A DNA stretch of 28,692 nt from an uncultured Mucilaginibacter sp. (GTDB taxonomy: Bacteria; Bacteroidota; Bacteroidia; Sphingobacteriales; Sphingobacteriaceae). The stretch is taken from contig NZ_CAMLOV010000061.1 in NCBI RefSeq assembly GCF_946481715.1, positions 1 through 28,692 of the forward strand, read 5' to 3'. The position numbers and the translations under genes are program-made. Below are positions 23,073 through 28,692 of this stretch, in pieces (within the stretch, counting starts at the first letter, position 1; the number at the start of each line of letters is the position of its first letter). The notes under the pieces were generated by a model, which did not search any database, had not been told where the DNA came from, and saw only the letters and a list, made by a program, of their open reading frames with translations.

Positions 23073-25148
23073 CTACGCTACCGGCACCCACACTTTTACT
23101 GTTGTGCCTTTGTTTTTGGCAGAAGTATAGTAAACGGTGCCTTTTAAATATTCAATACGCGTGGCAATGTTTTTTAACCCGATGCCTTCAAAATCGCCCT
23201 TTAGTGCTGTATTAAACCCAATGCCATTGTCGGCAATTATTGCCGTGATGCCGGTATCGTTGCGGGTTAGTTTAATTTCAAGCCTATCAGCTTTAGCGTG
23301 TTTTATTACGTTATTCACGGTCTCCTGTATTACGCGGTAAAGCACCACTTCTACATTGCTTTCCAGCTTATCGGTAAAGCCTTTGGCATCCAGGGTTACG
23401 CGCAGGCTTTCTGCGTCTATTTTTTCGATAAAACTTTTCACATCAGAGGCAATACCCGAGCGTAGCAGCATATTGGGCATCATTTGATGCGATATGGAGC
23501 GCACTTCTTTACAGCTCTCGTCAACCAACGCAAGGGTTTTTTCTACCAGGAAACGGTCTTCATCGCGGGCAAGCGGCACGCGCTCGAAGATGCCGTTGAG
23601 GTTCATTTTTACTGCCGAGAACAGTTGCCCCACGCCATCGTGCAGATCACCTGCAATGCGCTGCCGCTCTTTTTCCTCAGCATCAATAACCGCCTTGCTC
23701 AACACATCCTGTTGTTTAAGCATTTGTGTTTGCAAAAGAGCTTTTTGTTTTAACTGGTTGCGGTTGTAAAACAAGCCTCCAAATATACCCGACAGTAAAA
23801 ATAAACCGGCAATTATGCCAATAGTAGTGTTTCGGCTGTTGATAGATAATTTCTGTATCGTGTTTTCTTTGTTAAGCAGCACTATCTGCTGGCTTCTTGT
23901 CCTGGCTTCCAGCTGTTTGGCCTGTAGTTGGTCGTGCGCACGGCGTAGCGAAAGGTCTTTGTTTTTTATAAGTAGCCCGCGGTTGTTCAGCTCTAATTTG
24001 TTGTGGCCCAGTACCAAATTTTGGTTATTTAGTTCCAGCTTTTGAATGGTGGATTGTTTGCTGAGCAACTCAATTTGCCGTTGCTTTTTTTCGGTTTGGT
24101 ACTTTACCTGCATTTCCTGCATTTGTTTTATCGATTTTGCATCGTAAATACTATCCTTTAAATTTAATAGTTCATCCTGCAAATCAAGTGCTTTATCGCC
24201 CTGCCCGGTTCTGTAATACAACTCCGACTGGAGATGCAAAGCACGGGTGAGGTTATCTATTTCTTTTGTATCACGCGAGTATTTTACCGACAGGCTGGCA
24301 TAATCAAGCGCTTTAGGGTATTCCTTTTTATCCCGGTAAACCCGCGCCATGCAAAGGTATATGTTGCTCAGCCTTTGGTCATCTTCCAGTTCTTTAGCTA
24401 TTTTTTCTGCAACCAGCAGGTCGTTAAGGTTATCGGGCTTCTTAAGTATGATGTTAAGGTCGGAGAGGTTAACGATACTCGACAGCTGCCCTTTTTTATT
24501 ATTAAACTCTTTAAAATTCGCCAACGCTTTTTCATAATTCTCGGCGGCGAGTGCGGGTTTATCCAGGTCGGTATACGCCACTCCCATCGAATTGTAGAAG
24601 TTGCCCAGGGCCGCCCTATCACCTTTTTTGGTAATCATGGAGGCAGCTTTCTTCAGGTAGTCGATAGCTTTGGCCGGCTGGTGCAGCGTTATAAAAATAT
24701 TGGCTATATCTGCCATGTTCCGGGCCATTGCCAGGGTGTCGTTTTGTTTCTCGTGTATGCTTAGCCCTTCCAGCCCGTATTCCAGTGCCTTATCGTACCT
24801 GGCCATCCTGAAGTAACAGATGCCAATATTGGCAGATACTTTTGCAATGGATGTAAGGTCGTTGGTTTTTTTGGCAAGGGTGTGCGCTTTTTCGTAATAG
24901 ATCATGGCACTGTCTAACTTGCCTTTCATCATACGCGCTATGCCGCCCAGGTTAAGCCCGGTTACCTCGCGGATGGGGTCGTTAAGGGCGTGGCTTTGTT
25001 TAATTATGCTGGCCGATAACTGTATGGCCTTGTTATAATCGTTAAACATTGTTTTACGGGCAAGCGCTATCAGGCTATCAACCTGTACAACAGATTGTGC
25101 GCAGCACATGGCAGGTGCCAACAGCAGCAAAAGCAGCAGTCTTTTCAA
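23073..25148 (-). CDS. TPR-containing sensor histidine kinase (HisKA_3 type)
   Basis: A 691-residue kinase with a signal peptide (MKRLLLLLLLAPAMCCAQ), tetratricopeptide repeats in the periplasm (about 60-330), a coiled region (340-440), one membrane helix (about 442-461), a HisKA_3 domain with H503 in RQRIAGDLHDGVGQL, and an ATPase domain with the N-box QETVNNVIKHA, ADNGIGF (639-645) and GIGLKN (655-660). The start must be the TTG at 25148: an in-frame TAA lies six codons upstream, and the first ATG falls inside the signal peptide. Kinases of this class pair with NarL-type regulators; none is present nearby. A BlaI-type operator lies 108 bases upstream. Confidence 0.94.
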   Translation of the reverse strand: MKRLLLLLLLAPAMCCAQSVVQVDSLIALARKTMFNDYNKAIQLSASIIKQSHALNDPIREVTGLNLGGIARMMKGKLDSAMIYYEKAHTLAKKTNDLTSIAKVSANIGICYFRMARYDKALEYGLEGLSIHEKQNDTLAMARNMADIANIFITLHQPAKAIDYLKKAASMITKKGDRAALGNFYNSMGVAYTDLDKPALAAENYEKALANFKEFNNKKGQLSSIVNLSDLNIILKKPDNLNDLLVAEKIAKELEDDQRLSNIYLCMARVYRDKKEYPKALDYASLSVKYSRDTKEIDNLTRALHLQSELYYRTGQGDKALDLQDELLNLKDSIYDAKSIKQMQEMQVKYQTEKKQRQIELLSKQSTIQKLELNNQNLVLGHNKLELNNRGLLIKNKDLSLRRAHDQLQAKQLEARTRSQQIVLLNKENTIQKLSINSRNTTIGIIAGLFLLSGIFGGLFYNRNQLKQKALLQTQMLKQQDVLSKAVIDAEEKERQRIAGDLHDGVGQLFSAVKMNLNGIFERVPLARDEDRFLVEKTLALVDESCKEVRSISHQMMPNMLLRSGIASDVKSFIEKIDAESLRVTLDAKGFTDKLESNVEVVLYRVIQETVNNVIKHAKADRLEIKLTRNDTGITAIIADNGIGFNTALKGDFEGIGLKNIATRIEYLKGTVYYTSAKNKGTTVKVWVPVA

Positions 25149-25255
25149 TTTATTGTTTGGGTGTTAGGTTGTGGTTTGGTAATTAATATGTTAAATATAA
25201 TTCTATAAAAGCAATATTTTATTTTTTTAATAGAAATATGGGGAATGCGCTGCTA

Positions 25256-25275
25256 AATACTACATCTGTAGTATT
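25256..25275. promoter_or_regulatory. BlaI/MecI/CopY-type operator palindrome
   Basis: A perfect inverted repeat with 9-bp arms (aatactaca / tgtagtatt) around two bases contains TACAnnTGTA, the core bound by CopY/BlaI/MecI repressors, within the longer form TACTACAnnTGTAGTA. It lies between the divergent histidine kinase and lipoprotein genes. No such repressor gene is in the window. Confidence 0.6.
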
Positions 25276-25330
25276 GATGTGGAGGGGCAAAAATGGGTGA
25301 TTTGTATTGTTAAACAACAAACACATCCAC

Positions 25331-25804
25331 ATGAAAAAACTACTCACATTAATGGCTGCAGCACTGGTTATACTTATTGCTGCCTGCAAAAAAGACAGCA
25401 CCGAAACGCCGGGCGACAACAGCTTTACGCTGGGCAGCGCAACCTATAAAATTGGCTGGACCAATAATGGGCTAACCAGTGGCGGAAACACACTCATCAT
25501 TTTTTCGGATAAGCAACCTATGGGTGCCGACCCTGTGTTGAACACCGTAAACATCTCTTTTAAAACCGCCCCTACTGCCAGTGGAACTTACCAGCTTGTT
25601 GGCGTAGGCGCGGCCACAACAAGTAAGCAATTTGAATTATCAGTAGGGCACCTTACTGATGCCTATGCTTATATAGGTACATCGGTTGACGTGCAAATAA
25701 CGGTAAGCGGTGGCAAAACAACTGTGACCATACCATCGGTAACGTTAAAATCAACCAGCGGAAAGCCCGACGAAACATTTACAGCCAACGTGCACGAGCT
25801 TTAA
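25331..25804 (+). CDS. Small predicted lipoprotein
   Basis: A 157-residue protein starting MKKLLTLMAAALVILIAACKKD, a type II signal with lipobox IAAC (C19). The mature part is a beta-rich domain of about 135 residues (SFTLGSATYKIGWTNNG to the end) without motifs that I recognise; it could be a small outer-membrane or periplasmic lipoprotein. I chose ATG 25331; the frame opens at a TTG eight codons earlier. It follows the BlaI-type operator by 55 bases and ends at a strong bidirectional terminator. Confidence 0.85.
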   Translation: MKKLLTLMAAALVILIAACKKDSTETPGDNSFTLGSATYKIGWTNNGLTSGGNTLIIFSDKQPMGADPVLNTVNISFKTAPTASGTYQLVGVGAATTSKQFELSVGHLTDAYAYIGTSVDVQITVSGGKTTVTIPSVTLKSTSGKPDETFTANVHEL

Positions 25805-25817
25805 TTATCATCATATA

Positions 25818-25856
25818 AAAAAGGCCTGCGGCAACCACATTGCCGCAGGCCTTTTT
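25818..25856. terminator. Strong bidirectional terminator
   Basis: A perfect 17-bp stem (25818-25834 with 25840-25856) has a 5-nt loop, flanked by A and T runs. It serves the lipoprotein gene and the convergent small membrane protein gene, whose stop codon overlaps it. Confidence 0.9.
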
Positions 25857-26055
25857 AGTACAATACATCTTTATCGCTTGTTTGCTGGCCGCTCTCTTTT
25901 TTATCAACCATTTCTATCGATACTTCGGTATTAATAAAATCCTCCTGCCTTTTTGAGGGGATGGGCACCGCGCCGAGAATGCCAATACCTGTTAATGCTA
26001 ATGCAAGGAACAGTGCAAGGCCGATAAGCCTTATTATTCTTTTAAAACTTTTCAT
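25855..26055 (-). CDS. Small single-span membrane protein
   Basis: A 66-residue protein starting MKSFKRIIRLIGLALFLALA. It has a basic N-terminus, one hydrophobic helix (about 8-30) and a polar tail (SKRQEDFINTEVSIEMVDKKE). I do not recognise a family. It has a proper ATG, and its stop codon is embedded in the shared terminator, which supports it being a real gene. Confidence 0.65.
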   Translation of the reverse strand: MKSFKRIIRLIGLALFLALALTGIGILGAVPIPSKRQEDFINTEVSIEMVDKKESGQQTSDKDVLY

Positions 26056-26088
26056 GCCGAAAATAATGCCATGGCGAAGCCATGCGTG

Positions 26089-26147
26089 TAAAACCTAAAC
26101 TATGGGTAATGGAGAACGAGGGTGGCGGGCACCCATGCTAAGTTTTA
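26089..26147. repeat. Imperfect inverted repeat between two small minus-strand genes
   Basis: The left arm taaaacctaaactatgggt (26089-26107) pairs imperfectly with acccatgctaagtttta (26131-26147). It may end transcription of the upstream hypothetical gene, whose stop codon lies in the right arm, or act as an attenuator. Confidence 0.4.
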
Positions 26148-26516
26148 GCTGTTATCAGCAGCGAGGGAAAGGTGCCTAACGGGATAGGCCAGCGTTTGTT
26201 TAAGAGCAGAAAATTGCGCGCTTAAAAGGACAAACCGTGTAGTAAAAAGCTGCTGCGGACTATTGTTTTGCTTCGCGAAGTACGCCTTTGCAGACGCAAT
26301 TTGTTGAAAGGAGCGCAGCGCACCCTTGTAATGCATAGCGGCTTTAATGCTGGCCCGCCCCGCTGCTGCCTGCCCGGATTTGGCCGGTGCGCTGACAGAA
26401 GCCGATTGGCTTACATAGCCCGATATACAAAAAAAGCTTGCCAGCAAAGCGGCAACAAGCAAGCCCGCTTTAAGCTTTGCTTTTAAATGATACCTTATAT
26501 TGCTTTTGAAAAACAC
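26145..26516 (-). CDS. Hypothetical exported small protein
   Basis: From GTG 26516 a 123-residue protein is read (MFFKSNIRYHLKAKLKAGLL) with a hydrophobic signal-like segment (about 17-33, AGLLVAALLASFFCISG) and a mature part rich in A, S, Q and K. The frame is open further upstream to a TTG at 26603, but those residues look unlike a protein start. There is no ATG before residue 60 or so of this version. I recognise no family; it could be a small envelope protein or an unexpressed frame. Confidence 0.45.
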   Translation of the reverse strand: MFFKSNIRYHLKAKLKAGLLVAALLASFFCISGYVSQSASVSAPAKSGQAAAGRASIKAAMHYKGALRSFQQIASAKAYFAKQNNSPQQLFTTRFVLLSAQFSALKQTLAYPVRHLSLAADNS

Positions 26517-26657
26517 TTCGTAAATATAGCATATAGTTTTAGTAAATATCAAATACGGCGCATTTGCCCCGTAAGATTGGCATAATAACCCCTTATTTAT
26601 CAATTAATTGGCAGCACTTTTGTTTAGTATAAGTTGTTAAACCAAATAAAAAGAGCT

Positions 26658-27098
26658 ATGCTAAATACAAGTGGTACTTTGACAGCCGAGGCTGAAATAA
26701 AAGAACTGATTGACGATAAAATTACCGCCGTGTATAACCGCGACGAAAAAGCTTTGCTGGCTAAATATGCACCCGGTGTTATCACCTATGACCTTTTCGC
26801 CCCACTGCAAAACAAGGGTGGGCTTGATGAGCGCCTGCAACAATGGTTTGCAAGCTACATGGGCCATATTAACCAGGAAGTTACCAACGTAGAAGTAGCC
26901 GCGGGCGAAGATATTGCTTACAGCCACTGCCTGATGCGCACCTGGGGTACCAGCGTGAAGGGCGAGGAACAGGATATGTGGTACCGGGTAACCTCCTGCT
27001 ACAAAAAAGAGGACGGCGAATGGCGCATCACCCACGAGCATATATCCGAACCGATAGATATGGAGAACGGCAAAGCGCTTTTCACCCTGAAACCATAA
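26658..27098 (+). CDS. SnoaL-like / DUF4440 (NTF2-fold) protein
   Basis: A 146-residue cone-shaped NTF2-fold protein. Segments typical of ketosteroid-isomerase-like proteins are EIKELIDDKITAVYNRDEKALLAKYAPGVITYDLF at the start, then DIAYSHCLMRTWGT and WYRVTSCYKKEDGEWRITHEHISEP. Such proteins bind or isomerise small hydrophobic molecules; the substrate is unknown. I chose ATG 26658; the frame opens at a TTG eight codons earlier. It is 21 bases upstream of the VOC gene, so the two form an operon. Confidence 0.88.
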   Translation: MLNTSGTLTAEAEIKELIDDKITAVYNRDEKALLAKYAPGVITYDLFAPLQNKGGLDERLQQWFASYMGHINQEVTNVEVAAGEDIAYSHCLMRTWGTSVKGEEQDMWYRVTSCYKKEDGEWRITHEHISEPIDMENGKALFTLKP

Positions 27099-27119
27099 AA
27101 ACCAATTAAAACAAATACC

Positions 27120-27509
27120 ATGTTAAAAGATTCAAAAGCGTTCAGCGGGTTTTCTGTAAACGATGTAGATGCCGCAAAGCAATTTTACGGCGAAGTGCTG
27201 GGCTTACAGGTTGATAAAAACGACGAGATGGGCGGGCTGCTTACTATCCACATAGCCGGCTCAAACAATATTATCGCCTACCCAAAGCCCAACCACCAAC
27301 CCGCGACGTTTACTGTCCTCAACTTCCCGGTATCGGATATCGATGCTGCAGTGAAGGAACTAAAGGCACGCGGCGTTGTGTTTGAAAGTTACGACAGCGA
27401 ATACCTTAAAACCGACGAGAACAATATTTCTAAAGGCAACGGCGGGCCAAGCATAGCCTGGTTTAAGGACCCTGCAGGGAATATCCTATCGGTTTTAGAG
27501 AAGGAATAA
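27120..27509 (+). CDS. VOC-family (glyoxalase/bleomycin-resistance fold) protein
   Basis: A 129-residue vicinal-oxygen-chelate protein with two beta-alpha-beta-beta-beta modules: [22 protein letters not shown] in the first, then [22 protein letters not shown] and the ending [15 protein letters not shown] in the second. Members use a metal to transform or sequester small molecules; the reaction here cannot be fixed. It is the second gene of a two-gene unit with the SnoaL-like gene. Confidence 0.92.
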   Translation: MLKDSKAFSGFSVNDVDAAKQFYGEVLGLQVDKNDEMGGLLTIHIAGSNNIIAYPKPNHQPATFTVLNFPVSDIDAAVKELKARGVVFESYDSEYLKTDENNISKGNGGPSIAWFKDPAGNILSVLEKE

Positions 27510-27584
27510 TTGCTGTAAAATTGTTTTGCCTGGCGATGTGCTAAAAAAACTTAGGGCTTCATTTAAATTCTATATATTTCGCTA

Positions 27585-28610
27585 ATGGAAATAAAGGAAT
27601 TTAAAGTGAATAATTTCGACCTGCTTCGGTTGCTTGCCGCAACCGAAGTTATATTCGACCATTATTACCAACACCTTAAATTGCCCATCAGCCATACCGC
27701 GCTAAAAGTGCTTTACCTGTTCCCAGGTGTGCCGGTGTTCTTTGTTATCAGCGGTTATTTAATATCCGCCTCGTACGAGCGTAACAACTCCATCAAAAAC
27801 TATATCCGCAACCGTGCCTTGCGTATTTACCCGGGGCTGTGGGGCTGTATCATTTTAACCCTGGTTATATTTACCATAACCGGCGTAAATTTCCTGAATA
27901 AAGAAACCTTGGCCTGGCTGCCAACGCAATTACTTGGCTTTATTTATACGCCCAATTTTTTGGCAAATTACGGCTTTGGCTCCTACAACGGCAGCCTGTG
28001 GACCATCCCCATCGAACTACAGTTTTACATCATGCTGCCCATCTGCTTCCTGCTGGCCCCTAAAGGCAAGCTTAATGGCTGGTTTATTACCCTGTTTGTT
28101 GTATTTGTTGGGCTAACGCTTACTTACGAATTGATACCCCTTGGCGATAAGCTAACCAAATTGATCCGCTACACCTTTGTGCCCCATTTTTACCTGTTTT
28201 TGTTAGGCGTTATCTTTCAGCGGTTGCGTATTTACAGCTCAAAATTTATCTACGGCAAGGCTCTGTACTGGATAATACCCTATGTAGCTTTCAGCATGTT
28301 CTTTTTCGACAGGATAGATGCCGCTTATTTTACCGTGATGCAATACATCTTCCTGGCCTTTACGCTGCTATCTATGGCTTATACCCTGCCAAACATTGCC
28401 AATAAGCTGTTGCGGAAAAACGATATCTCCTACGGCATATATATATATCACGGGATGATCATCACTGTGGTGGTGCAGTTGCAGTTGGTGCCTTATTTTA
28501 ATCTTGTTTATTTAATTGCCGGCACCATTATCATGGCCACCCTGTCCTGGCTGTTTATCGAAAAGCCCTTCATCAAACGCAAAGAGCGCACGATACATGC
28601 GGTGGAGTAA
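27585..28610 (+). CDS. Acyltransferase family 3 (OafA/YrhL-like) membrane protein
   Basis: A 341-residue integral membrane protein with about ten helices. The AT3 family R-x10-H motif is present near the N-terminus (R in FDLLRLLAATEVIFDH, followed by the catalytic histidine), as are VFFVISGYLIS, NRALRIYPG and GSLWTIPIELQFYI. Members transfer acetyl or other acyl groups to surface sugars such as O-antigen, exopolysaccharide or peptidoglycan. There is no SGNH domain attached. It stands alone; the box TATATTTC at 27573-27580 resembles a -7 element. Confidence 0.93.
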   Translation: MEIKEFKVNNFDLLRLLAATEVIFDHYYQHLKLPISHTALKVLYLFPGVPVFFVISGYLISASYERNNSIKNYIRNRALRIYPGLWGCIILTLVIFTITGVNFLNKETLAWLPTQLLGFIYTPNFLANYGFGSYNGSLWTIPIELQFYIMLPICFLLAPKGKLNGWFITLFVVFVGLTLTYELIPLGDKLTKLIRYTFVPHFYLFLLGVIFQRLRIYSSKFIYGKALYWIIPYVAFSMFFFDRIDAAYFTVMQYIFLAFTLLSMAYTLPNIANKLLRKNDISYGIYIYHGMIITVVVQLQLVPYFNLVYLIAGTIIMATLSWLFIEKPFIKRKERTIHAVE

Positions 28611-28692
28611 ACGTCGGAATAACCCTCTTTTAACAATCCGTCATGCCGAATTTATTTCACTGTTGTCCGGTAAAAAATAAATGGCGGTAAAA

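Overview
This window looks like chromosomal DNA of a Bacteroidota bacterium, most likely family Sphingobacteriaceae (Mucilaginibacter- or Pedobacter-like). That placement is an inference from gene content (ECF sigma/anti-sigma operon, LytS/LytTR pair, TPR histidine kinase, M13 and M28 exported peptidases, DUF1835, GHL10), from the near absence of Shine-Dalgarno sequences, and from promoters of the TTTG / TAnnTTTG type. I see no tRNA, rRNA, CRISPR array, phage or transposase. The closest things to mobile DNA are a small toxin-antitoxin module and several short palindromic repeats.

Layout. 1-840 is the 3' part of the GTPase gene der, followed by a strong terminator. 938-1455 is a coupled toxin-antitoxin pair with a second, near-identical terminator. 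1589-6116 holds a UvrD-type helicase fused to a PD-(D/E)XK nuclease and an exported M28 peptidase. 6183-8098 (minus) is a three-gene ABC export operon, divergent from a LytS-type kinase and LytTR regulator (8323-10065). The shared intergenic region carries two divergent pairs of 9-bp repeats that fit the known LytTR recognition pattern. 10147-12627 (minus) is an ECF sigma factor, a membrane anti-sigma factor and an exported DUF4097-like protein, all translationally overlapping, with a recognisable ECF-type promoter. 12794-14029 (minus) pairs a NadR-type kinase with the PnuC transporter, a nicotinamide riboside salvage unit. 14180-16243 (minus) is a lipoprotein M13 peptidase.

16244-16823 is an AT-rich gap ending in a terminator with no gene before it. 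16824-17963 is an acyl-CoA dehydrogenase, followed by a broken small ORF whose end repeats the dehydrogenase's last eight residues. 18198-20262 is a TlpA-like thioredoxin protein and a DUF1835 protein. 20268-21821 (minus) is a GHL10 glycoside-hydrolase-like protein. 22081-22989 is a membrane-anchored coiled-coil protein. 23073-25148 (minus) is a TPR-containing histidine kinase that starts with TTG. It is divergent from a small lipoprotein gene, and a perfect BlaI/MecI/CopY-type operator lies between them. The window ends with two small hypothetical membrane or exported proteins, a SnoaL-like and VOC pair, and an acyltransferase-3 membrane enzyme.

Most genes are ordinary housekeeping or accessory genes of this lineage. 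I do not see a clearly new multi-gene defence or biosynthetic system. The best leads are regulatory: the LytTR circuit controlling an ABC transporter with a 70-residue coupled membrane peptide, the BlaI-type operator between the kinase and lipoprotein genes, and the broken ORF that shares a C-terminal peptide with the acyl-CoA dehydrogenase.
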